Shown piece after piece: positions 1 to 5,589 of a DNA stretch of 8,371 nucleotides. The first letter of the stretch is position 1. Each line of letters starts with the position of its first letter. Source of the DNA: Candidatus Rokuibacteriota bacterium (lineage in GTDB: Bacteria > Methylomirabilota > Methylomirabilia > Rokubacteriales > CSP1-6); NCBI GenBank assembly GCA_016179165.1, contig JACORX010000336.1, forward strand, positions 1-8,371, in the 5' to 3' direction. The position numbers and the translations under genes are program-made. A model generated the notes under the pieces. It was not told where the DNA came from. It saw only the letters and a program-made list of their open reading frames with translations, and made no database searches.

Positions 1-1
1 G

Positions 2-361
2 CTGATCGTCCCGCGCATTCTGGCGGCGCTGGTCGTATTCCCGCTCGTGACCATTCTGGCCGACGCCGTCGGGCTCGTGGGCGGCATGCTCATCGTGTTC
101 TTCGACCGCGACGTCGACCCGTACCTCTACTGGAACACGATCTCCTACTGGGTCGTGATGAAGGATTTCCTGACCGGGCTCGCCAAGAGCGTGGTTTTCG
201 GCGGGCTCATCACCCTCATCGGCTGCTACAACGGACTCGAGACGAGCGGCGGGACGGAGGGGCTCGGCCGCTCCACCACGGACACCGTGGTGCAGGTGGC
301 CATGGCCGTCATCGTGTCCGACTTCTTCCTGACCAAGCTCATGCTGCTGCTCTTCTGGTGA
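2..361 (+). CDS. mlaE: MlaE-family ABC transporter permease (3' part, 5' end outside window)
   Basis: This is the C-terminal 119 residues of the inner-membrane permease of an Mla-type phospholipid ABC transporter. The reading frame is open from the window edge, so the true start lies upstream. The visible part begins in a hydrophobic segment (LIVPRILAALVVFPLVTILA) with the Pro-Arg and following helix typical of MlaE. Next come a second hydrophobic stretch, a segment with GLITLIGCYNGL and GGTEGLGRSTTDTVVQ that matches the conserved C-terminal part of the family, and a last membrane helix ending in KLMLLLFW. In the family, two MlaE copies form the membrane channel, energised by MlaF and docked to the periplasmic MlaD ring. 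The stop codon TGA (359-361) overlaps the mlaF start as TGATG, so the two are translationally coupled. Direction of lipid transport cannot be told from sequence. Confidence 0.93.
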   Translation: MIVPRILAALVVFPLVTILADAVGLVGGMLIVFFDRDVDPYLYWNTISYWVVMKDFLTGLAKSVVFGGLITLIGCYNGLETSGGTEGLGRSTTDTVVQVAMAVIVSDFFLTKLMLLLFW

Positions 362-1116
362 TGGACACCGTGGCCCCGGCCCTCGTCGAGCTGCATGACG
401 TTCGAAAGTCGTTCGAGCAGAAGGAGGTCCTCTGCGGCGTGACGCTCTCCCTGCGGAAAGGCACGACGCTCGCCGTCATGGGAGGCAGCGGCGCCGGCAA
501 GACCGTGCTGCTGAGGATCTCGGCGGGGCTGGTCCGGCCCGATGCCGGCCAGGTCTCGCTCTTCGGCACGCGGATCGAGCGCATGAGGGAGGAGGCCATG
601 CTGGCCGTCCGCAAGCGCACCGGGTTTGTCTTCCAGGGCGCGGCGCTCTTCGACTCGCTGTCCGTGTTCGAAAACGTCGCGTACCCGCTGCGCGAGCACA
701 CGCGGATGCCGCTGGGGGAGATCACGGGCCGCGTGCACCGCTTCCTGTCGCTGGTGGGCATGCCGGGCACCGACGATCTCCTGCCCGCCGAGCTGTCGGG
801 CGGCATGCGCAGGCGCGTCGGGATCGCGCGCGCGCTCGTGATGGAGCCGGAGGTCGTCTTCTTCGACGAGCCGACGGCGGGTCTCGATCCGACCAACGCC
901 CGGCTGGTCGCCGAGCTGATCGCCCAGCTCAGGGCCGGCGTCTGCGACACCGCCATCGTGGTCACCCACGACGTCGGTTTCGCCGACCTGGTCGCCGACC
1001 AGATGGCGATCCTGTACCAGGGGCGCTTCGCCGATCTCGGCACGCCGGCTGAGATCCACGCCTCGTCCAACCCCGACGTCCGGCGCTTTCTCGCCGGCGA
1101 GCTCCGGGAGGACTAG
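361..1116 (+). CDS. mlaF: MlaF-family phospholipid ABC transporter ATP-binding protein
   Basis: This is a 251-residue cytoplasmic ATPase that powers the MlaE permease. All ABC motifs are present: Walker A GGSGAGKT (residues 41-48), the Q-loop glutamine at 92 (GFVFQGAALFDSL, the form usual in MlaF), signature LSGGM (145-149) followed by RRRVGIARAL, Walker B VVFFDE (165-170), D-loop AGLDP, and the H-loop histidine in VVTHD (His203). Length is normal for the family. ATG at 361 is chosen because it forms TGATG with the mlaE stop. A GTG at 358 would add one residue and give a GTGA overlap, and cannot be excluded. No Shine-Dalgarno sequence precedes either start, so translation probably depends on coupling to mlaE. 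The gene is followed by a repeat insert, not directly by mlaD. Confidence 0.95.
   Translation: MDTVAPALVELHDVRKSFEQKEVLCGVTLSLRKGTTLAVMGGSGAGKTVLLRISAGLVRPDAGQVSLFGTRIERMREEAMLAVRKRTGFVFQGAALFDSLSVFENVAYPLREHTRMPLGEITGRVHRFLSLVGMPGTDDLLPAELSGGMRRRVGIARALVMEPEVVFFDEPTAGLDPTNARLVAELIAQLRAGVCDTAIVVTHDVGFADLVADQMAILYQGRFADLGTPAEIHASSNPDVRRFLAGELRED
1106..1112 (+). promoter_or_regulatory. Strong Shine-Dalgarno at the end of mlaF
   Basis: GGGAGGA lies inside the last codons of mlaF, 7 nt before ATG 1120, the first ATG of the repeat-built small ORF. It is about 200 nt from the mlaD start, too far to serve it directly. It may be the original mlaD ribosome binding site, left upstream when the repeat block arose between it and the mlaD start. 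Confidence 0.5.
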
Positions 1117-1119
1117 CTG

Positions 1120-1314
1120 ATGTTCGAGCCGAGACGCTGCCGAGGAGCCGCAGGCGTGGCCGTTCGAGCTGAGGGGCGAAGCCCTGAGGCGAGGGCTGAG
1201 ATGAAGTTCGAGCTGAGACGCAACCAACTAGCCGCAGGCGTGGCAGTTCGAGCCAAAGGGCGAAGCCCTGAGGTGAGGGCTGAATGGATCAGCGGCGAGG
1301 CGAGGGCTGAATAG
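1120..1314 (+). CDS. Possible small repeat-encoded ORF (64 aa), unknown function
   Basis: This reading frame spans almost the whole repeat block. ATG 1120 is preceded by GGGAGGA at a 7-nt distance, and its TAG stop overlaps the mlaD GTG as TAGTG. The predicted peptide is a 28-residue duplication rich in Arg, Ala and Glu: GVAVRAEGRSPEARAE in the first copy (residues 12-27) against GVAVRAKGRSPEVRAE in the second (residues 40-55), then ISGEARAE. It shows no signal peptide, membrane helix or recognisable domain. The ORF could be a real small protein, a leader peptide whose translation carries ribosomes across the insert to mlaD, or only a frame that stays open by chance in a GC-rich repeat. The good ribosome site and the coupled end favour translation; the lack of any family similarity counts against a conserved protein. 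Confidence 0.3.
   Translation: MFEPRRCRGAAGVAVRAEGRSPEARAEMKFELRRNQLAAGVAVRAKGRSPEVRAEWISGEARAE
1180..1197 (+). other. Hairpin in repeat unit 1
   Basis: AGCCCT (1180-1185) and AGGGCT (1192-1197) are exact reverse complements around a 6-nt loop. An overlapping alternative pairs GGGC (1174-1177) with GCCC (1181-1184) around GAA. The two cannot form together. The first would hide the GAGGG that precedes ATG 1201. Confidence 0.4.
1264..1281 (+). other. Hairpin in repeat unit 2
   Basis: The same structure recurs in the second unit: AGCCCT (1264-1269) pairs with AGGGCT (1276-1281). The alternative here is a perfect 5-bp stem, AGGGC (1257-1261) with GCCCT (1265-1269) around GAA. The loop base that differs from unit 1 (C to T at 1274) leaves both stems intact. 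Confidence 0.4.
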
Positions 1315-2525
1315 TGCCGGACGAGCGGCGCTACGCGCTCCAGCTCCGCATCGGCGCCTTCATCCTGGTGGCGCTCGGCGTGTTCCTGGCCATCGTCTAC
1401 CTGCTCGGCGCGCGCGCGCGGTATTTCGAGAGCAAGTACGACCTCGTGGCCGAGTTCACCGAAGTGGGCGGCTTGATCGAGGGCGCCACGGTACGCCTGG
1501 CAGGCGTGCAGATCGGCCGGGTCACGAGCGTGATCCTGCCGCCGCAGCCCGGCGGCAAGGTGCGGGTGACCATGACCGTCGCGCGCCGTTTCCAGGACCG
1601 CATCCGCCGAGACTCCGAAGCGCGCATCTCCACCCAGGGGCTCTTGGGCGACAAGATCGTCGAGATCACGACGGGCTTGCCCGATGCCCCGCCGCTCGGG
1701 CCCGGCCAAGCGCTGGCCTCGCAAGACCCCCAGGAGATGAGCCGGATGTTTGCCGAGGGCGCGGGCACGCTCAAGTCCATCAACGAGCTGGTGTCGACCC
1801 TTCGCGCTGCCGCGGACAGGCTCGACAAGGGCGGTGCCTTCGACGATATCGGGGCGGCGGCCCGGTCGGCTCGGCGCATCACCGACGAGGTGGAGAAGGG
1901 CAAGGGGTGGCTCCACGTCCTCGTCTATGAGGAGCCCGAAACGCTGCGGCGCCTCAACGGCCTCCTGGGCTCGACCCAGCAGCTGATCGCCCGCGCCGAA
2001 GGCGGCGAGAGCGCAGTGGGCGTGCTGCTCTCCAAGGATTCGGGCAAGTCGGCGCGGACGCTCCTGGCCGCGCTCGACGGGCTCGGCCGCGCCGCCTCGA
2101 GCCCGGGCCCGGGGGACGGCCTCCTGCCCGCGCTGCTGTTCGACCCGGAATACCGGCCGGTCGCGCGCGACCTCCAGGCCCTCGCCAAGAACTTCCGCGA
2201 TGTCTCCGAAAAGCTCGCGCGCGGCGAGGGCCTGCTCGGCGGGCTGCTCCAGGACGACGGCGACGGCAGCATCGGCGAGGCCGGGGCCGATTTCCGTGCG
2301 GCGCTCGCCAACCTGCGCGCGGTGAGCGAGAAGCTCAAGTCGGGCGAGGGCACGGTGGGCGCCCTGATCGAGGACCCGACGGTCTACGAGAACCTCGTTA
2401 CGTTCCTCGAGGGCGCCCAGCGGAGCTTCCTGCTGCGTTCGCTCGTGCGGTCGACGATTCAGACGGGCCGGACGGGCCAAGCCGGTCAGACGGGACAGAC
2501 CCCTCAGTCGGGGAGGGACAAGTAG
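1314..2525 (+). CDS. mlaD: MlaD-family MCE-domain protein, phospholipid transporter substrate-binding subunit
   Basis: This is a 403-residue periplasmic subunit anchored in the inner membrane. It has one N-terminal membrane helix (about residues 12-31, GAFILVALGVFLAIVYLLGA) and then a single MCE domain (about 42-120: VAEFTEVGGLIEGATVRLAG, GVQIGRV, ISTQGLLGDKIVEIT). The long C-terminal part is helical with five loose repeats spaced about 35-40 residues, around residues 196, 231, 266, 303 and 343, on the pattern G-x-G-x-[LV]-x-x-L-[LVI]. The last repeats, GEGLLGGLLQDD and GEGTVGALIEDP, are the clearest. The protein ends in a Gly/Thr/Gln-rich tail (TGRTGQAGQTGQTPQSGR). It is much longer than E. 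coli MlaD (about 180 aa), as is common for MCE proteins with C-terminal helical extensions. GTG 1314 overlaps the upstream TAG as TAGTG and has GAGGG (1302-1306) 7 nt before it. Its neighbours mlaE and mlaF support the assignment. Confidence 0.9.
   Translation: MPDERRYALQLRIGAFILVALGVFLAIVYLLGARARYFESKYDLVAEFTEVGGLIEGATVRLAGVQIGRVTSVILPPQPGGKVRVTMTVARRFQDRIRRDSEARISTQGLLGDKIVEITTGLPDAPPLGPGQALASQDPQEMSRMFAEGAGTLKSINELVSTLRAAADRLDKGGAFDDIGAAARSARRITDEVEKGKGWLHVLVYEEPETLRRLNGLLGSTQQLIARAEGGESAVGVLLSKDSGKSARTLLAALDGLGRAASSPGPGDGLLPALLFDPEYRPVARDLQALAKNFRDVSEKLARGEGLLGGLLQDDGDGSIGEAGADFRAALANLRAVSEKLKSGEGTVGALIEDPTVYENLVTFLEGAQRSFLLRSLVRSTIQTGRTGQAGQTGQTPQSGRDK
2511..2517 (+). promoter_or_regulatory. 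Shine-Dalgarno for radA
   Basis: GGGAGGG lies 7 nt before the GTG at 2525 and supports that GTG as the radA start, even though the start overlaps the mlaD stop codon. Confidence 0.65.
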
Positions 2526-3889
2526 TGGCCCGAGAACGCCTGGTCTATCGCTGCCAGACTTGCGGCTTCGCCGCGCCGAAGGCCGGCACGTGCCCGGACT
2601 GCGCGCGGACGGGCACGTACGTGGCGCTCGTCGAGGAGCGGCCGGCGCTGTCGCGCTCGGAGCGGCCAAAGCTGGCCGCCGGCGCCCGGCCCGTGCCCAT
2701 CGGCGACATCGCGGTGACGTCAGGCGAGCGCATCACCACCGGTATCGGCGAGCTCGACCGCGTGCTGGGCGGCGGTGTCGTCCCCGGCTCGCTGGTGCTG
2801 ATCGGCGGCGACCCCGGCATCGGCAAGTCCACGCTTCTGCTGCAGGCGAGCCGCTCGCTGTCTTCGCTCACCGGGCCCGTGCTCTACGTCTCAGGAGAGG
2901 AGTCGGCGGCCCAGGTCAAGCTGCGCGCGGACCGGCTCGGCATCTCCCCGAGCGGCCTCTACTTTCTGGCCGAGACGGATCTCCAGGTGATCGAGGCGCA
3001 CGCAGCCGAGCTCAAGCCGCGCGCGATCGTGGTCGACTCGATCCAGACCGTTTTTCTGCCCGGGCTCGAGTCGGCGCCCGGCAGCGTGAGCCAGGTCCGA
3101 GAATGCGCGGCGCGCCTCATGCTCTGGTCCAAGGGGCGCGGCACGGCGACGTTCCTCGTGGGGCACGTCACCAAGGACGGCGCGATCGCTGGCCCCCGCG
3201 TCCTCGAGCACCTGGTGGACACCGTACTCTACTTCGAGGGAGAGCAGCACCACGCGTACCGCGTGCTGCGCGCTGTCAAGAACCGCTTCGGCTCGACCAA
3301 CGAGATCGGCGTTTTCGAGATGGGAGAGCAGGGCCTCGTCGAGGTCACGAACCCATCGGGATTCTTCCTCGCCGAACGGCCCCGCGGCGCCGCCGGGTCG
3401 GTCATCGTGTCGAGCCTCGAGGGCAGCCGGCCGCTGCTCCTCGAGCTCCAGGCGCTGGTGACGTCGGCCAGCTTCGGGACGCCGCGCCGCACCGTGCTGG
3501 GCGCCGACTACAACCGGGTCTGCCTGCTGCTGGCGGTGCTCGAGAAGCGGGTCGGGTTCCCGCTGCAGAGCCAGGACGTCTTCGTCAACGTGGCGGGCGG
3601 TGGCCGCGTCACCGAGCCCGCAGCGGATCTGGGCGTGGTGTTGGCGGCGGCCTCGAGCTATCTCGACCGCCCCGTGCGGGGCGAGACGGTCATCATGGGG
3701 GAAGTCGGCCTCGCGGGCGAGGTGCGCGCCGTGGCGGGGTTCGCGGCGCGGCTCAAGGAGGCGGCGGCCCTGGGTTTCACGGCGGCGGTTGTGCCGCAGA
3801 ACAATCTCGCGGCCGGCGCCGCCCAGCCCCTTGAGGTGCAGGGGGTGGGGTCGGTGGACGAAGCGGTCAAGGCGCTATTGGGGCACTGA
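2525..3889 (+). CDS. radA: DNA repair/recombination ATPase RadA (Sms)
   Basis: This is a 454-residue, full-length bacterial RadA, the RecA-like branch-migration helicase that processes recombination intermediates. An N-terminal C4 zinc finger is intact (CQTC at residues 10-13, CPDC at 23-26). The ATPase domain has Walker A GGDPGIGKST (94-103), the Walker B region IVVDSIQT (168-175) and the RadA-specific KNRFG motif (252-256), preceded by YRVLRAVKNRFGSTNEIGVF. The C-terminal third is the Lon-protease-like domain (LELQALV, GGGRVTEPAADLGVVLAAAS, GEVGLAGEVRAV), which in the family is structural and DNA-binding, not proteolytic. The GTG start is fixed by the zinc finger lying 9 residues in, by GGGAGGG upstream and by the TAGTG overlap with mlaD. 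A PIN-TRAM gene follows after 9 nt. Bacillus has disA between these two genes; here nothing intervenes. Confidence 0.97.
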   Translation: MARERLVYRCQTCGFAAPKAGTCPDCARTGTYVALVEERPALSRSERPKLAAGARPVPIGDIAVTSGERITTGIGELDRVLGGGVVPGSLVLIGGDPGIGKSTLLLQASRSLSSLTGPVLYVSGEESAAQVKLRADRLGISPSGLYFLAETDLQVIEAHAAELKPRAIVVDSIQTVFLPGLESAPGSVSQVRECAARLMLWSKGRGTATFLVGHVTKDGAIAGPRVLEHLVDTVLYFEGEQHHAYRVLRAVKNRFGSTNEIGVFEMGEQGLVEVTNPSGFFLAERPRGAAGSVIVSSLEGSRPLLLELQALVTSASFGTPRRTVLGADYNRVCLLLAVLEKRVGFPLQSQDVFVNVAGGGRVTEPAADLGVVLAAASSYLDRPVRGETVIMGEVGLAGEVRAVAGFAARLKEAAALGFTAAVVPQNNLAAGAAQPLEVQGVGSVDEAVKALLGH

Positions 3890-3898
3890 GGGGCGACC

Positions 3899-4900
3899 AT
3901 GGGTATCGTCATCGTGCGGGTATTCATGCTGGCGGCGGCCACCGGCGCGGGAATGGCCTTCGGCCCGCCGCTCGGCATTAACGCGACCAATTGGTGGCTC
4001 GGCGGCGCCGGCTTCCTCTTCGGGGTGCTGGCGGTTCTGCTCGAATGGCAGGCTCGGCGCATCCCGGTGGACCGGATCTTCTGGGGCGCCATGGGCGGCA
4101 CCGTGGGACTCGGGCTCGGGCTCGGGCTGGGGACTGCCTTGGGCGCCGTCTCCCCCACCGCGGGTCCCCTCGGGCGCGGGCTCTTCGGCCTGCTCTTCTC
4201 CTACCTGGGCGCCGCGGTCGCGCTCGCCAAGCGGGACGAGCTCGAGGACATGTCGGCCAAGCTCTTCCCCAAGACCGCCGCGCGCCGCGAGGGGTTCAAG
4301 ATCCTCGACACCTCCGTGATCATCGACGGCCGCGTCGTGGATCTCTGCGAGGTGGGCTTCCTCGACGGCACACTGGTCGTTCCCCAGTTCGTCCTTCGCG
4401 AGCTGCAGCAGATCGCCGACTCGCCTGACCCGCTCAAACGCAACCGGGGCAAGCGCGGCTTCGACGTGCTGCAGCGCCTGCAGCGCATCCCGGGGACGAC
4501 CGTCCGGGTCGAGGACCAGGACTTCCCTCATATCCGCGAGGTGGACCGGAAGCTGATCGAGCTCGGCAAGGCGATGGGTGGCAAGGTCGTCACCAACGAC
4601 TACAGCCTCAACAAGGTCGCGGAGCTGTCGGGCGTGCCGGTGCTCAACGTCAACGAGCTGGCGAACGCGCTCAAGCCGGTCATGCTGCCCGGCGAGGTGG
4701 TGCACGTCCATGTCGTCAAGGAGGGCAAGGAGGTCGGCCAGGGTGTCGCCTACCTCGACGACGGGACCATGGTCGTGGTGGACCACGGCAAGCGGTTCAT
4801 CGGCCAGCAGGTCGGCGCCACGGTCACCTCGGTGCTCCAGACCACGGCGGGGCGCATGATCTTCGCCCGCCTGAGGGAAGAGGAGGGCGCGTCCAAGTGA
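3899..4900 (+). CDS. Membrane-anchored PIN-TRAM domain protein (YacL-like putative ribonuclease)
   Basis: This 333-residue protein has four hydrophobic segments at about residues 3-21, 32-49, 59-83 and 91-110, then a cytoplasmic PIN nuclease-fold domain (about 133-255) and a C-terminal TRAM domain (about 262-325). The PIN acidic residues are present: Asp137 in ILDTSVIIDGR, Glu168 in VLRELQQI, Asp216 in REVDRKLI and Asp234 in VVTNDYSLNK. A metal-dependent RNase activity is therefore plausible. TRAM is an RNA-binding fold found in tRNA- and rRNA-modifying enzymes. The architecture matches Bacillus YacL, which sits in the same neighbourhood next to radA and ispD; its substrate is, as far as I know, not settled. 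ATG 3899 has GAGGGG (3888-3893) 5 nt upstream. The third membrane segment is very Gly/Leu-rich (GLGLGLGLGTALGA). Its stop overlaps the ispD start. Confidence 0.9.
   Translation: MGIVIVRVFMLAAATGAGMAFGPPLGINATNWWLGGAGFLFGVLAVLLEWQARRIPVDRIFWGAMGGTVGLGLGLGLGTALGAVSPTAGPLGRGLFGLLFSYLGAAVALAKRDELEDMSAKLFPKTAARREGFKILDTSVIIDGRVVDLCEVGFLDGTLVVPQFVLRELQQIADSPDPLKRNRGKRGFDVLQRLQRIPGTTVRVEDQDFPHIREVDRKLIELGKAMGGKVVTNDYSLNKVAELSGVPVLNVNELANALKPVMLPGEVVHVHVVKEGKEVGQGVAYLDDGTMVVVDHGKRFIGQQVGATVTSVLQTTAGRMIFARLREEEGASK
4881..4887 (+). promoter_or_regulatory. Shine-Dalgarno for ispD
   Basis: AGGAGGG lies 9 nt before the GTG at 4897, inside the end of the PIN-TRAM gene. It is the best ribosome site in the window and supports the GTG start. 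Confidence 0.65.
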
Positions 4901-5589
4901 AGACCACCGTCGCGGTCGTGCCGGCGGGAGGCTCGGGCGGGCGCATGGGCGGCCCCCGGCCCAAGCAGTACCTGACCCTCGGGGGCGCGCCCATCCTCGT
5001 CCACACCTTGCGCGCGCTCGCCCGCTGCCGGTTCCTCGACGGGCTCGTTGTTGCCGCGCCAGCCGACCGTGTCGGGGCGACCCGCGCGCTCCTCGCCCGC
5101 TTCAGGGTGCCGCGGGTGCTGGCAGTGGTCGCGGGAGGGGAAGAGCGGCAGGACTCGGTGAGGCTGGGACTAGAGGCAGTTCCCCCGGAGGCGGCATGGG
5201 TGGTGGTCCATGATGCGGTGAGGCCGTTCATCACTCCCGAGATCGTCGAGCGGGTGCTGGCCGCCGCGCGCGTCCCCGGCGCCGCCACCTGCGGTTGGCC
5301 GGTCCGTGAGACCGTGAAGCGGGTGCGGGACCACGTCGTTGAGACGACGCTCCCCCGCGAGGGACTGTGGCTGACCCAGACACCGCAGGCTTTTCGGCGC
5401 GCGCTCCTCGCAGAGGCGCACGACAAGGCCGCGCGCGAAGGCTACCGCGCCACCGACGACGCCATGCTGATCGAGCGGTTGGGCGGGCGCGTCTCCATGG
5501 TCGAGGGCCTGCCGCAGAACCTCAAGATCACGACGCCGGACGACCTCAAGGCGGCGCGGGCATGGGTCGGGGGCGGGCGCAGGGCATGA
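4897..5589 (+). CDS. ispD: 2-C-methyl-D-erythritol 4-phosphate cytidylyltransferase IspD
   Basis: This 230-residue cytoplasmic enzyme joins CTP to methylerythritol 4-phosphate to give CDP-methylerythritol in the MEP route to isopentenyl diphosphate. The N-terminal nucleotide-binding loop reads PAGGSGGRMGGPRPKQYL (residues 9-26), with the catalytic-type Arg16 and Lys23. GGEERQDSVRLGL (80-92), HDAVRPF (105-111, with Asp106 and Arg109), WLTQTPQAF, ATDDAMLIE and the C-terminal NLKITTPDDL are all family hallmarks. Length is normal. The loop has Gly where the second Ala of the more common PAAG stands, a tolerated change. GTG 4897 overlaps the PIN-TRAM stop as GTGA, and the stop overlaps ispF as ATGA, so three genes are coupled. 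ispE is not in this window. Confidence 0.97.
   Translation: MKTTVAVVPAGGSGGRMGGPRPKQYLTLGGAPILVHTLRALARCRFLDGLVVAAPADRVGATRALLARFRVPRVLAVVAGGEERQDSVRLGLEAVPPEAAWVVVHDAVRPFITPEIVERVLAAARVPGAATCGWPVRETVKRVRDHVVETTLPREGLWLTQTPQAFRRALLAEAHDKAAREGYRATDDAMLIERLGGRVSMVEGLPQNLKITTPDDLKAARAWVGGGRRA

Larger units (their letters stand above)
1117..1314 (+). repeat. Tandem 84-bp repeat insert between mlaF and mlaD
   Basis: The spacer holds two direct repeats with an exact 84-bp period. Positions 1122-1199 and 1206-1283 align without gaps, with 67 of 78 bases identical by eye. Shared blocks are GTTCGAGC, GAGACGC, AGCCGCAGGCGTGGC, GGGCGAAGCCCTGAGG and GAGGGCTGA. A short third remnant (GAGGCGAGGGCTGA, 1297-1310) repeats the end of unit 1. 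Each unit ends in GAGGGCTGA shortly before a start-like codon (ATG 1201, ATG 1284, GTG 1314). Base composition is visibly less GC-rich than in the genes around it. TAG stands at both ends (1114-1116 and 1312-1314), and removing 1117-1314 would restore a TAGTG stop/start overlap between mlaF and mlaD, as seen at mlaD/radA. The period is a multiple of 3. The block resembles a dispersed intergenic repeat; whether copies exist elsewhere in the genome cannot be seen here. Confidence 0.8.

Noticed and set aside
226..1227. Minus-strand open frame of 333 codons opposite mlaF
   Set aside because: It is antisense to an ABC ATPase with every motif intact, and has a low-complexity His/Arg/Asp-rich translation and no family similarity.
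1122..1310. CRISPR array in the mlaF-mlaD spacer
   Set aside because: There are only two long units in which the whole 84 bp is conserved, with no short repeat alternating with unique spacers and no cas genes nearby.
1113..2669. Long minus-strand open frame of 518 codons opposite mlaD
   Set aside because: It has Arg/Ala/Leu-rich composition without a domain and lies wholly opposite a recognisable MCE gene. Such frames arise from the codon bias of GC-rich DNA.
2560..3834. 424-codon plus-strand frame inside radA
   Set aside because: It is a +1-type shadow of radA. The translation is almost all Arg/Gly/Ala, while radA itself has all its motifs.
3875..4786. Minus-strand frame of 303 codons opposite the PIN-TRAM gene
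   Set aside because: It is a shadow of the real gene without any recognisable domain. The same holds for the minus-strand frames at 5546-6421, 6560-7117 and 6958-7911.
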